Assembly: GCA_036365515.1 (NCBI GenBank)
Contig: CM070877.1
Coordinates: 64,052,522 to 64,116,521, forward strand
Source: Torymus aiolomorphi
Taxonomy: Eukaryota > Arthropoda > Insecta > Hymenoptera > Torymidae
DNA: 64,000 nt
Direction of reading: 5' to 3'
Every line of letters starts with the position of its first letter. Position 1 is the stretch's first letter. Of this stretch, positions 1-12,166 are shown one piece after another. The notes beneath the pieces are model-generated. The model was not told the origin of the DNA and searched no databases. It saw nothing but the letters and a program-made list of their open reading frames with translations. A program made the position numbers and the translations under genes.

Positions 1-224
1 CAATATTCAGCAAAATCCAGTAATATTCCAATATGTAACACAGCCATTATCGATTGGCAATTTGGAATTCTGAAAATCTGAGTTCAGATTCGTAATCAGC
101 GAATATATAAACCTCCTATATACAATTTTTAGCAAAAGTCAGTATAATTTAAATATTTTGCCGCCATTTTGAATTTTTAAAATCTGAGTTCAGATCCGTC
201 ATAATCGAATCCAGAAATCCCGTA

Positions 225-577
225 GACGGAAAGAAGAATTCACAGCTGTAGCCCGTGACGCTTGAGAAAAAATAGCGTGCTATATAGCATCGCCGGATGT
301 CGTGACATATGCGTCTATGACTGTGACTGTGGTCATTTCGATGAACGGTGCTCGCGTGACACGGCTGTAGGCCGTGACTATCACTGAGTTCAAGCTTTAA
401 CGCGCACGGCGGCAAGCGTGAGTGGCACGTCAGACGACTGCGGCAGTCAACCCGTATAGCGTTGCCTAGAGACCATCGTTGACATGCCTGAATGTCGCAC
501 CGTCACACGGTGGCAGAGAAGGTACCCGCTTACTCTGTTATAACTCACGGCCTATTGCTCTGAATGCTTCTTTCCGT
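225..577. mobile_element. Small TIR element (MITE-like) inside the satellite
   Basis: This block does not match the satellite units on either side. Its ends are imperfect inverted repeats of about 33 bp: the left begins ACGGAAAGAAGAATTC (226-241) and the right ends GAATGCTTCTTTCCGT (562-577), with further pairing around GCCCGTGA and TCACGGC. The left copy of GTA (222-224) and the right copy (578-580) could be a 3 bp target duplication, and removing the block restores satellite sequence. The word CTGTAGCCCGTGAC recurs inside as CTGTAGGCCGTGAC, as subterminal repeats often do. There is no coding capacity, so it would be non-autonomous. The superfamily is not identified. Confidence 0.75.
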
Positions 578-1394
578 GTATATACCATTTTCAGCAAAAT
601 TCAGTAATATTTCAATACGTGGCAGACATTTTCGTTCCGTCATTTTGAATTTTCAATATCTCAGTTCAGATTCGTAATCAGCTAATTCGGAAACACCATA
701 CATACAATTTTTTTGCAAAATCCAATATTATTTCAATATTTTACTGCCATTTTGAATTTTTAAAATATGAGTTCAGATTCATAAACAGGGAATCCAGATG
801 GGTTCCCTATGTACAATTTTCAGCGAAATCCAGTGATATTTGAATATTTGGCCTCCATCTTCGGTGCGCCATTTTGAATTCTGAAAATCTGACTTCGAAT
901 TCATAATCACTGAATCAAAATACCCAACATACAATTATCAGCAAAATCTAGTAATATTTCAATTTTTGGCAGCCATTTTGTATTTACAAAATCTGATTTC
1001 AGATTCCTAATCAGCGAATCCGGAAACCCATAATATACAATTTTTAGGAAATTCCGGTAAAATTTCAATTTTTGGCCGTCATCTTAGGTCTTCTATTTTG
1101 AATTTTCAAAATCTGAGTTCAGATTCATAATCAGCGAATCCAGATACGCCTATATACAATTTTCAGCAAAATCCAACAATATTGAATATTTAGCCTCCAT
1201 CTTCGATCAGCCATTTTGAATTCTGAAAATGTGAGTTCAGATTCGTAATCAACGAATATAGAAACCTCCTATATACAATTTTTAGCAAAAGCCAGTATAA
1301 TTTAAATATTTTGCAGCCATTTTGAATTTTTAAAATCTTGTTCAGATCCGTCATAATCGAATTCAGAAATCACGTATATACAATTTTCAGCAAA

Positions 1395-2596
1395 ATCCAG
1401 TAATAATTCAATTTTTGTCATCCATCTTGGGTCCTCTATTATCAATTTTCAAAATCTGAGTTACGATTCCTAATTGGCGAAACCGGAAACCCACTCTATA
1501 CAATTTTTAGCAAAATCAAGTAAAATTTAAATTTTTGTTAGCGATCTTGGGTCCACCAGTCTGAATTTTCACAATATATGTTCAGATTCGTAATGAGCGA
1601 AACCAAAAATTCGGTATATGCAATTTTCAGCAAAATCCAATAATATTTCAATATTTGACCACCATCTTCGAATCCGCCATTTTGAATTCTGAAAATCTGA
1701 GTTCAGATTCATAATCAGCGAATCCACATACCCCTTATATACAATTTTCAGCAAATTCCAGTAGTTTTTGAATATTTTGCCTCCATCTTCGATCAGCCAT
1801 TTTGAATTCTGAAAATCTGAGTTGTGATTCGTTATAAGCGAATCCACATACCACTTATATACAATTTTCAGCAAATTCCAGTAGTTTTTGAATATTTCGC
1901 CTCCATCTTCGTTCAGCCATTTTGAATTCTGAAAATCTGATTTGCGATTCGTAATCAGCGAATTCAGATACTCGTTATATACAATTTTCAGCAAAATCCA
2001 GTAATAATTCAATTTTTGTCATCCATCTTGGGTCCTCTATTATCAATTTTCAAAATCTGAGTTACGATTCCTAATTGGCGAAACCGGAAACCCACTCTAT
2101 ACAATTTTTAGCAAAATCAAGTAAAATTTAAATTTTTGTTAGCGATCTTGGGTCCACCAGTCTGAATTTTCACAATATATGTTCAGATTCGTAATGAGCG
2201 AAACCAAAAATTCGGTATATGCAATTTTCAGCAAAATCCAATAATATTTCAATATTTGACCACCATCTTCGAATCCGCCATTTTGAATTCTGAAAATCTG
2301 AGTTCAGATTCATAATCAGCGAATCCACATACCCCTTATATACAATTTTCAGCAAATTCCAGTAGTTTTTGAATATTTTGCCTCCATCTTCGATCAGCCA
2401 TTTTGAATTCTGAAAATCTGAGTTGTGATTCGTTATAAGCGAATCCACATACCACTTATATACAATTTTCAGCAAATTCCAGTAGTTTTTGAATATTTCG
2501 CCTCCATCTTCGTTCAGCCATTTTGAATTCTGAAAATCTGATTTGCGATTCGTAATCAGCGAATTCAGATACTCGTTATATACAATTTTCAGCAAA
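1395..2596. repeat. 601 bp higher-order repeat within the satellite
   Basis: Two consecutive 601 bp blocks (five ~120 bp units each) are almost identical, while neighbouring single units differ strongly. A partial third copy continues from 2596 to about 2850 with more differences. This is recent amplification of a multi-unit block, as in higher-order satellite repeats. An assembly duplication is the alternative, although the diverged third copy argues for a real one. Confidence 0.85.
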
Positions 2597-4107
2597 ATCC
2601 AGTAATAATTCAATTTTTGTCATACATCTTGGGTCCTCTATTATCAATTTTCAAAATCTGAGTTACGATTCCTAATTTTCGAAACCGGAACCCACTGTAT
2701 ACAATTTTTAGCAAAATCAAGTAAAATTTAAATTTTTGTTAGCGATCTTGGGTCCACCAGTCTGAATTTTCACAGTATATGTTCAGATTCGTAATGAGCG
2801 AAACCAAAAATTCCGTATATACAATTTTCAACAAAATCCAATAATATTTCAATATTTGACCATCATTTTCGAATCCGCCATTTTGAATATTCAAAATCTG
2901 TGTTCAGATTCGTAATCAGCGGATCCAGAAATCCCTTTTATACAATTTTCAGCAAATCCAGTAGTATTTGTATATTTCGCCTCCATCTTCGATCAGCCAT
3001 TTTGAATACTGAAAATCTGAGTTATGATTCGTAATCAGCGAATTCACATACCCCTTATATACAATTTCCAGCAATTTCCAGTAGTTTTTGAATATTTTGC
3101 CTCCATCTTCGATCAGCCATTTTGAATTCTGAATCCGAGTTGTGATTCGTAATCAGCGAATCCACATACCCCTTATATACAATTTTCAGCCAATTCCAGA
3201 GGTTTTTGAATATTTCGCCTCCATCTTCGATCAGCCATTTTGATTTCTGAAAATCTGATTTGAGATTCGTAATCAGCGAATCCAGATACCCCTTATATAC
3301 AATTTACAGCAAAATACAGTAGTTTTAGAATATTTCGCCTCCATCTTCGATCAGTCATTTTGAATTCTGAAAATCTGAGTTGGGTCTCGTAATCTGCGAA
3401 TCCACATATTCCTTATATACAATTTTCAGCAAAATCGAGTAAAATTTCAATTTTTGTTAGCGATCTTGCGTCCACCAGTCTGAATTATCACAATATATGT
3501 TCAGATTTCTAATCAGCGAAACCAAAAATCCCGTATTAAGGTAATACAAATTTCAGCAAAATCTAATAATATTTCAATATTTGACCGCCATCTTTGAATC
3601 CGCCATTTTGAATGTTCTTAATCTGAGTTCAGATTTGTAATAAGCGACTCCAAAAACTCCTTATATACAATTTTCAACAAAATACAGTAATATTTCAATT
3701 TTTGGCAGCCATCTTGGGTCCACCAGTTTGAATTGAAATGTTCAGAAAAATCCAGTAATATTTCAATATGTGACCGACATCTTCGATCCGCCATTTTGAA
3801 TTCTGAAAATCTGAGTTGACATTCGTAATCTAGAAATCTCCTAAATACAATTATTAGCAAAATCCAATATTATTTCAATATTTTGCCGGCATTTTCAATT
3901 TTTAAAATCTAAGTTCAGATTCGTAATAATCGAATCCAAAAATCCGGTATGTACAATTTTCAGCAAAATTCAGTAATACTTCAATATGCGGCAGACATTT
4001 TCGTTCCGCTATTTTGAATTTTCAAAATCTGAGTTCAGATTCCTAATCAGCGAATCTCGAAACTCCCTATATAACATTGTTAGCAACAAATCTATAAGAG
4101 ATTAGTT

Positions 4108-4245
4108 GTAGTGGGGTAGGTGGAGAGGTATGTGGAGGTGTAGGTGGAGGGGTAGGTGGAGGGGGTGTTGGGGGGCGTGGAGGGGAGTGGAGTGGGGCGG
4201 AGGAGAGTGGAGGGGGTGGAGGGGGGTGGAGGGGCAGACGCCCTT
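4108..4245 (+). repeat. G-rich GTGGAGG minisatellite
   Basis: The plus strand is almost pure G/T/A with many G runs, built from variants of GGTGGAGGGG and GGTAGGTGG. The minus-strand frame here gives only a proline-rich low-complexity peptide, which I do not accept as a gene. The runs of three or more G are dense enough to allow G-quadruplex folding; this is inferred from composition only. Confidence 0.7.
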
Positions 4246-4370
4246 CAAAATAACGTAAAATTTGAAAGAATTTAACGGTAAAAAGTGGAGGTGTGGTGTA
4301 GGAGGTAGGTACCAATTTTTGCCCTTACAACTATATAATATAGGAAGATATATATATATATAACACTTAA

Positions 4371-4572
4371 GGTAATGTGATGCCCACGCTATAATTCATT
4401 TCTGGGTTCCCATTTTTCTCCTTCAATTTTAAACTTTTTGAAAAAGCTCTTTGACACGTTTTAAGTTTTATAAAGAACTATAACGTATCAAAGAGTTTTT
4501 TTCTTAAAATTAAAAATTGAATCAGAAAAACGCGAACCCAATTTTGAGTAATAGTGTGGGTATCACATCTCC
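4371..4572. mobile_element. Fold-back MITE with TTAA target duplication
   Basis: A 202 bp block has ends that pair with each other: GGTAATGTGATGCCCAC at 4371 against GTGGGTATCACATCTCC ending at 4572, with pairing continuing inward. TTAA flanks both ends (4367-4370 and 4573-4576). TTAA duplication is the hallmark of piggyBac-type transposition, so a piggyBac-related MITE is the best guess. It has no coding capacity. Confidence 0.72.
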
Positions 4573-4576
4573 TTAA

Positions 4577-5522
4577 TGTAAGGCATGCATGACCATTATA
4601 ACTTACACATACGTTATTATTATTAGTTGCTGCTTCCAATGAGATATAAAGTTGATTCGCACAAATATAATAAAATTCCTTATAACTTTTTTGTAAAGAA
4701 CTTATTCGGACAGAAGCGTTAACTTTACGTTATTAAAGTAGCTTAGAACGTATGTCTTCCTATCGATACATATTATCAGGTGATAAGCAAAATACAAAAT
4801 ACTAATAAATATAAAATGTAAATAACTAGTAGAATATAAATATTTAGAAGTATTTCTCGCGCAATTTACAATAATAAGGAAAGAGATATTTCGCGGTTTG
4901 ATGCTTAATGCTTTCGGCTCACTCACATATTCGATCAGTCTTTTCTGTAAACTTACGCATTCATTAGTTTTTAGCTTTATTTTGTGTTCACGTATTATTT
5001 GTAGACGGATACCTGACTTGCATAACAGGGAAACAATGATTATTTTTGTAACTTCATTCAATAAAGCTGATATGCACACAAACACATATGTGCATGCGTG
5101 TAAGTGTGTAAACATGTATCAATTTATTTAGAATTTGCTTCTTTACTGTTTGATTAAAACAATATAAACGTATAAGTCGGCGCTTATTGTTAAGGAGGAT
5201 ATTGCATGATGAATAACGATTCGCATACCCAGAAGCTTTCTTTGTGACTAGAGGAACATAATACGAATATATTTAACATGTGTAGCTATTAAATATAATT
5301 TCTTATAATTATGTAACCAAGCAGTAAACTAAAATATGCAGACAAAGAGCGTGACGATAATAATAATAATTTGCGTTTTATGCATGTAGTTTTCAAATCT
5401 TTAGCTCATGCCATCCCACTTTTCTCGAAATGCAATATAACCTATGATACTCAAAAATAACGAATTAAATAATATATAATAAATTATATATTATGTGTTT
5501 TAAGTAATTTGTTTAGATAGTT
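4577..5522. other. A+T-rich stretch, no gene seen
   Basis: Opposite-strand open frames around 4702-5131 overlap one another and encode no motif I recognise. Composition and codon use look like unselected A+T-rich DNA. I see no RNA gene or repeat here. Confidence 0.6.
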
Positions 5523-5565
5523 GCCTGTCCGGTCAAAATCGATCGAGTAGAAGCCGAGATCCAGG

Positions 5566-5656
<91 letters not shown>

Positions 5657-5659
5657 GCA
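5523..5659. repeat. Left half of an interspersed repeat carrying a CA microsatellite
   Basis: The segment starts with CCTGTCCGGTCAAAATCGAT, leads into GAGATCCAGGC and then into about 85 bp of (CA)n ending in CGCGCA. The same lead sequence precedes a CA tract at 14847. The repeat was split here by the LTR element that follows: its right half resumes at 12495. CGCA at 5656-5659 is the left copy of the target duplication. Confidence 0.85.
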
Positions 5660-6000
5660 AGTAATATGAGTTACCACATAGGTAGTTAGACGCATCGGCC
5701 AGCCAGCCTCCTGCCTCCTTATCGCTCCGAATGGAATCTGCATGGACAAAGAGAAGCCAGAAGACAATGAAGATGCAATATATACTTTTCATATATATTT
5801 TATACATATACTCTCTTTATAATCTCTTACTGCACTTCGCATCGACGATCGCCAGTCTCTGTCGGGCATCCAACCTGTAACGACGTTTTAATAAATCATT
5901 ATTCTAATCAACACCCTTTGTTCGATTACTTACTTTGGCGAGTGTTACCTGTGTGTGTGTTACCTTTCCTTGGTGATCCACCGGGGCCTGCTACATAACT
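5660..6000 (+). repeat. 5' LTR of the errantivirus-type element
   Basis: The LTR begins AGTAATATGAGTTACC and ends CTACATAACT. It contains an A+T-rich TATATA stretch (5770-5815) that could hold a promoter, and an AATAAA polyadenylation signal at 5890-5895. It matches 12157-12490. Compared with that copy it keeps a short extra CTGCCTC segment near 5710. Confidence 0.93.
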
Positions 6001-6017
6001 GGCGCTGCGGAGACAGG
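6000..6017 (+). promoter_or_regulatory. Primer binding site
   Basis: TGGCGCTGCGGAGACAGG begins at the last LTR base. TGG followed by a G+C-rich run is the usual complement of a tRNA 3' end. The start resembles the tRNA-Ser type site of some gypsy-group elements, but I cannot confirm which tRNA. Confidence 0.6.
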
Positions 6018-6270
6018 ATCGTGAAGCTGCAAAAACTCAGATTCTCCCTCAACCTGGTGACGGAAATCTTCAGCGAGGAAGCAGTTGGCGTTTCAACGTC
6101 CATCATCACGGAACCTACGACGTCAAGATTGGAGTCCACCTGCAAGCAGAGATTCACCCGAAATCATTAAAGACAAACTAGTAAGTCTTTGAAATTTCCT
6201 ATATCCTACCCAACCCTATCCTTTTAAGTGCAATTGATTTTACGTGAAGCGTAATCAAAGATAAAGCAAA

Positions 6271-7590
6271 ATGGCAAATAACGGAGATAATCAACAAAAT
6301 CTTACGGTAGAACAATTTAAATTGCGACTTACGATATGGCGCGACGCGATCCCCATATATGAGGGAGGTACAAGACTCCTTTCGCACTTTATACAAACGT
6401 GCGACAAATTCGTCGAAAATGTGGCGACTGCAGATAATGCAATAAACGAGGCATTATTCGCATTAATCAAATCAAAGATTTGCGGTGAAGCACTAGACCT
6501 AATAGTGGCAAATAACCCGGCTACATATTCCGCATGTAAAACGCTCTTAGTTAATAGATTTAGTGATCCAAGTTCGGAGGAGTTACTATTTAACAGACTA
6601 AGTGTATGTTATCAATTGATAAATCAGTCTTACGAAAAATACGCGGACGAAATCAAAAGCAGGCTAAATAAATTGAAGGAACACATACAGTTAAATAATC
6701 GAGATGCTAATTTTATAAGTATTAAAAATACATTTTATGAAAACGTAGCCAAAAGTACTTTTATAAATGGTATTAAAGAGCCGCACCATTCTTACTTGCT
6801 ACATTTTGATTTAGACGACGTTGAGGCATGTATAATAAAATGCCGTAAATACGACAACCATGAACAACAAAGTGCTGTCCTCAATTTCGCACGACAACGT
6901 GATAACAAACCTAAGCCCAACGTATTCGGTACAATCAATGCTAAAAGTACAAACCCATTTGCGACTAATAGTAATCCAAAAATTATTCACCCTTCAAATA
7001 ATTTACCAAGTACTTCAAGAAATGTAAATCCATTTTATTTTCAACCGACACCTGCATTTGCACAAACACAACCTGGATTTATCCCCACAAATGATCGTAA
7101 TAACAATTTTGTTCAAAATAATAATAATCTGCCAAGACAACAAAATTACCAACCAACACCAATGTCAGTCAGTACAAGAAATACTAACAAACAAGGCGTT
7201 AATCTAACAAATAGATCGAATAATTCACCAGTACAAAATAACTTTAAGCCAAGAACGAACTTCTTTAGAAGCACAGGACCAGCAAACTTAATCGCTGAAG
7301 AGTTGCATCATCAACTAGAACAAGGAGAAGAAGAAATAGTCGATTATCAAAATGACTCACATATGCAAGACCATGAAGAATTTAATCAAGAAAACAACGA
7401 GAGTGATAATTGCCAAAATTTTCAACAAGCTCCCCAATACAACAAAAATAACGTGCTAAATTTAAATTCGATTAGCAATTCACCCGAATTACCACACTTA
7501 ATAACGACAAATCCACCTCTTAAAATTCTCATCGATTCTGGAGCCTCATCATCCATTATCAATCCAGAAATTGCATATAAACTATTTTAA
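6271..7590 (+). pseudogene. gag: gag with the start of the protease (errantivirus-type)
   Basis: The ORF starts at an ATG 270 bases after the LTR and encodes 439 residues. Residues 1-220 look like a capsid domain. A low-complexity Asn/Gln/Pro-rich linker follows (about 225-370), and then an acidic stretch. The last 25 residues contain Ile-Asp-Ser-Gly-Ala (D about residue 422), the catalytic start of a retroviral aspartic protease. A TAA at 7588-7590 interrupts that protease, and the same frame continues open from 7591. Gag and pol therefore share one frame here, where many gypsy-type elements use a frameshift. I infer that the TAA is an inactivating mutation because it falls within a folded enzyme. 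No CCHC knuckle is visible, as is usual for this group. Confidence 0.88.
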
Positions 7591-10500
7591 AAATTCATAT
7601 TTCCTTACGAATTCGAAATTAAATCGGTGCACAAAACGACGAAAGGTACATATGCGCTTACCTTTCCTATATTACGTGAATACGGTGACGACACACCTAT
7701 AACTTTCTTAATAGCAACATGGCACTATACGTACGATTGTTTAATCGGACATAAGGATTTGCAGAATTTGGAAGCGAATATTAATTACAAAACTCAAATT
7801 TTTAGCACATCTAAGTTTGAAATAAATTACTTTAAAAATATACCGGACGATCATCAGAATGTTAAAGTGAATCATCATCAAGGAGTAGAATTACCGATAA
7901 GAACTGATCACATGAACGAAGAAGAAAGATATAAAATTACATCACTATTCCAGAAGTACAAAGACTGTTTCTACAATGAAAATAAAAAATCATCAGCGAC
8001 TCCTGCGGTTTCACACAATATAAGAACAAAGGACGATCACCCTATCTATGTAAAGAGTATTAGATACCCATACCATCTAAAAGAAGAAATTCAAACTCAA
8101 ATCAGAAAACTGTTAGACGAAGAAATTATTCAACCAAGCAACTCACCCTACTCATCCCCCATATGGATAGTTCCGAAGAAAGAAGATGCAAGTGGAAGAA
8201 AAAAATGGAGAATGGTAATAGATTATCGTAAATTAAACGACAACACCATCGAAGACAAATATCCATTACCTAGAATGGACGACATTCTAGAAAATCTGGG
8301 CAAATGTTCTTACTTTAGTACATTAGATTTAGCACAAGGTTTCCACCAAATACCCGTCAACAAAGATTCAATTGAAAAGACAGCGTTTACCGTAGAAAAT
8401 GGACACTATGAATATGTCAGAATGCCTTTTGGTTTAAAAAACGCTCCGGCTACTTTTCAACGTCTGATGGATAGAATTTTAATGAAATATCTAAATAAAT
8501 TCTGCTTCGTTTACATGGATGATATAGTAATATTTTCGAAATCACTCCAAGAACATTTACAACATCTGAAGCTAATATTCGAAGAACTAGAGAAATATGG
8601 TTTAAAAATTCAATTAGATAAGAGTGAATTTCTAAGGAAAGAAGTTCCATTTTTAGGCCATATAATAACAGCAGACGGAATCGAACCAAATCCTGATAAG
8701 ATCAAAGCAATTCTAAAATATCCGATACCTAAAACCCAAAAAGAAGTTAGAATATTTTTAGGACTAACCGGCTTTTACAGAAAGTTCATAATAAATTACG
8801 CAAAAATAGCGAAACCAATGACAAAAGCACTCAAGAAAAATGAAAAAATAGATCCAGAAGATAAAGACTATAAAGAAGCGTTCGAAAAACTCAAAAAATT
8901 GATCACTAACGCACCAGTGCTCGTCTACCCAGACTTCACCAAACCATTTACTATCACAACCGACGCCTCAAACTTAGCAATAGGTGCAGTTTTATCCTAA
9001 GAACAACATCTTATCTCGTGTTATTCACGAACATTAAACTCAGCAGAACAAAGCTATCCGGCGATAGAGAAAGAATTACTGGCAATAGTGGAAGCATGTA
9101 GACAATTTAGACCATATATCTATGGTAAAAAATTTATGATTGAAACAGATCATAAGCCATTAACCTGGCTCTATTCTTTAAAAACGCCTAACGCTAGACT
9201 GATTAGATGGAGACTAAGATTAGAAGAATATGATTACATAATAAAATACAAAAAGGGTTCTGAAAATTATGTCGCCGACGCACTGAGTCGAATTGAAATT
9301 AATGCTAATAAAACAATAGAAGAAGACTCACTCTCAATGGTGCCTCAAACACCTGACGATGCACCTGTCACACCTGAAGAAATGGACGAAATATTTGACG
9401 ACGACATGGCAACAGTCCACACAGCTGAAGAAATTAATTACAGCATTATCATAAAAGGAGGAAATGATTACAACTTAAAGGTAAACAAAGATAAACTTAA
9501 AGTACAATACACGGTGAAAATTAATAAATCAAATGCGGAAACACATTTACTTAAGTTTTTCAAGGAAAATATTAAACCCGATAAACAATATGGTATCTAT
9601 TTTACGACTGAAGAAAAATTAAAACTAATCAAAACAACCACGTATACCCTTACGATTGATAAAAATAATTTCATAAAAGAACTCGAGACATATCATAATC
9701 AAAATCATAACGGTATTCGAGAGACCTTATTACACTTTAAGAGAAAACTCTATATACTTAATATGGATCGACTTATTCAAAATTTTATAAATAAATGTGA
9801 GATATGCTTAGAACATAAGTATGAGAGAAACCCATATGAAACAGAAACATACGGCCCTATTATAGCTAGAAGACCGCTCGAACATATACACATGGACGTA
9901 TTTCATTTCAACAAGGATAAATTTTTAACAATTATAGATATTTTTTCCAAATATGCTCAAGCCTATTATCTACCAGATGGAAATTCCACGACCATGATAA
10001 ACAAATTGAGACACTTTGCCTCACACCATAACTTTCCGAATAAAATTACGACAGACAACGGAAGTGAATTCAACTCAACGGTATTTAAGGAGTTTTGCCG
10101 CATACATAAAATTCAATATCATCAAACAACGATAAACAGACACACATCGAATGGACCCATAGAAAGACTGCATTCAACCCTAAAGGAAAAATTAAGTATT
10201 TTATCCAATCAAAATCCAAAAGAAACAGTGAAAAATCTTATGATCACCGCTCTCTTAATATACAATCAGAGTATACACTCTACAACTAACTATACGCCTT
10301 TTACACTGTTATATGGACCTTATGACGAACTACAGAAACACATTATCGAGCCCGATGCCGATACCATAGAAAGATATAATGAAATCAGAAAAAATGAAAT
10401 TTTACCTTTTTATGACACGCTATATAGAAACCAAAAAGATCAACAAAAGTTACCTAATAGTCCTGACAAATCGTTAGAAAATAAAGAAATTTACATGAAA

Positions 10501-10599
10501 ACACATCAACAACAACGCGACAAAACCGCACCACGATATCAAAAATTACTTGTAGAGACACAACAAGGCCCCTCGTTAGGTTGCTATTTACATGGTTAA
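7591..10599 (+). pseudogene. pol: pol: protease end, reverse transcriptase, RNase H, integrase (broken)
   Basis: One frame runs from 7591 to 10599 with a single internal stop, TAA at 8998-9000. The protease tail is near 7740 (Leu-Ile-Gly-His). The reverse transcriptase shows LDLAQGFHQIP near 8325 and the catalytic YMDD at about 8512-8523. RNase H begins at TTDAS just before the internal stop and continues with TDHKPLTW near 9148 and ADALSR near 9274. The integrase has a His-His-Cys-Cys zinc module (about 9690-9825, ending CEIC), then the D,D,E triad in HMDVF (about 9890), TTDNGSEF (about 10050) and PIERLH (about 10160). The stop separates polymerase from most of RNase H and integrase, so no complete Pol can be made from this copy. 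Confidence 0.92.
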
Positions 10600-10644
10600 G
10601 AACGCCGATACAATTTAAGAAGTGCCAAAAGAATAAGAAAAACT

Positions 10645-10656
10645 TCTTCTTTACAG
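10645..10656 (+). promoter_or_regulatory. Likely splice acceptor for the env mRNA
   Basis: A pyrimidine-rich run, CTTCTTTACAG, ends in AG at 10655-10656, four bases before the env ATG. Errantivirus env is known to be translated from a spliced subgenomic RNA, and the spacing fits. The donor was not located. Confidence 0.6.
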
Positions 10657-10660
10657 GACA

Positions 10661-12166
10661 ATGAAGACGGCACTAATCTTGATGCTCATAGCTCTGCTCG
10701 TGGAGAGTAGCGAAATCAACCAAAATCAGACGCATTACGACTACCAACAAGGAACTGGAAGAATAGTTGAAAGGTATCATTACCTACATTTCAACATCGA
10801 CATTACTACGCTTTTGAAAACTTACAAACATATAAAAGCTAGCTATACAATATTATCTAACCAAGGCGAATTAAGAGAATCAAGTTTATTAAAGCAAGCC
10901 GAAATTCTATGTAATGAAATACACCAGAACCTACAAATAATAATGCCATCAAACATGAGAACGAAGAGAGGGTTAATAAACAGATTAGGCACAGCTATAA
11001 AATACATTTTTGGGAACCCAGATGCAAACGATTTAGAAAAGATAAACAACTACTTAAATTCTCTACAAAATCAACAACAGGAAAATATATTTACTTTAAA
11101 TAAGTCAATAAGCATAATAAATACGATAAGTAAACAAATAAATAACAACACGAATATAATTAATAAAAATTTAAAAGACATGTGGAAAACTGTAAATGAC
11201 CAAACTTTGCAATCAAATCTTTTTGAAGCGATCATGACCCTCATAACCCAGGAGCAACATTTTCTCGGATTACTTAATAAAATTAAAAGATCATTTATTT
11301 TCAATGAACAAATATTCGACTTAGAATTGTTAACATATGACCAAATATCGGATATACGTGTACATTTATTGGCAATCTACTCTCAGAAAGAGTTAATATT
11401 ACACTACCATAATTTGCTAGATTTTCGCTTTGCTCAGGGATCAATTGCATTCACACAAAATCTTATTGTATACACCATCAAAATCCCTATCCTTAATCCT
11501 ATCGAATTTTCACTCCATCAAAGACTTGCTATAATCAATTACAACAATCAGACAGAAGTTATTACCACGCCATGGAGTTTGACCGGGACATCTATAAAAC
11601 TATTTGCTAATATGTGCCGACAGATGTATGAAAAGAATTTTTTATGTCAACAAACTATAACGGAAAGAGTCAAACCGATTATCATTTCAATTAGTCCACC
11701 TTTAATACTGACATACAAATTATCTGAAAATTTAACGCTAGTATCGAGTAATTATCCGATCAAGGTTAAACATGATAATGACCAATTGATGATCCGAGGA
11801 ACATATGAAATACAAGGAAATGATGTACAAGTACAGGGACACTGACTTGACGAAAATCTTGGTGAAATGGAACAATCCAGCCTAATTTCACCTTTAGTTA
11901 TCAAAGACCACCAGTTGAATTTCGAACCTCTAAAAACTTTGACATCACCTACACTAAATATGCCAGTTTCTAATCAAATTAGAACCGAATTCGTCCTGTC
12001 TACAAGTTCAATTATATTAGTATTGCTGTTCATAACGATTACATCGATTTACTTAATATACAAAATAAAAGTCAAGAAACAACGGCCGCAACTTACCAAA
12101 AATTCCAAAGATAAGGATATCAAAGACGAGGACGTCATTGAACTTGGCCATGAAGGAGTTATATGA
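10661..12166 (+). pseudogene. env: env-like envelope gene, broken before its membrane anchor
   Basis: The ORF opens at an ATG with a short hydrophobic signal peptide (about residues 2-16). A basic Arg-Thr-Lys-Arg site (10958-10969) is followed by a hydrophobic Gly-rich stretch ending in FGNPD, the arrangement of furin site and fusion peptide in insect gypsy-type Env. The ectodomain continues to a TGA at 11843-11845. The same frame then reopens and encodes a hydrophobic transmembrane segment (about 12000-12065) and a charged cytoplasmic tail that ends inside the start of the 3' LTR. The stop cuts the anchor from the ectodomain, so this copy should not give a membrane-bound Env. The family assignment is strong from position and layout. 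Confidence 0.88.

Larger units (their letters stand above)
1..4080. repeat. ~120 bp tandem satellite array
   Basis: Diverged units of about 120 bp repeat from the window start to about 4080, apart from an insertion at 225-577. Each unit carries recognisable words in the same order: CAATTTTCAGCAAAATCCAG, a CCATTTTGAATT segment, AAAATCTGAGTTCAGATTC and TAATCAGCGAATCC. Because the unit length is divisible by three, minus-strand frames stay open over several units and give a false 40-residue repeat peptide. No gene is supported. The array runs off the left edge, so its full size is unknown. Confidence 0.93.

Noticed and set aside
1569..2613. Two identical 147-residue minus-strand frames
   Set aside because: They lie in the 601 bp satellite duplication and exist only because the monomer length is divisible by three; no start context or family support.
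1..4080. CRISPR-like periodicity
   Set aside because: Units are contiguous and diverged throughout, with no constant repeat separated by unique spacers, and the context is eukaryotic.
4067..4315. Proline-rich minus-strand frame
   Set aside because: It is the complement of a G-rich simple repeat.
4702..5131. Overlapping frames of 137 and 77 residues
   Set aside because: No motif, no plausible splice or promoter context, and both strands are equally open in A+T-rich DNA.
5484..5807. Cys-Val-rich frames on the minus strand
   Set aside because: They are translations of the CA microsatellite and the LTR.
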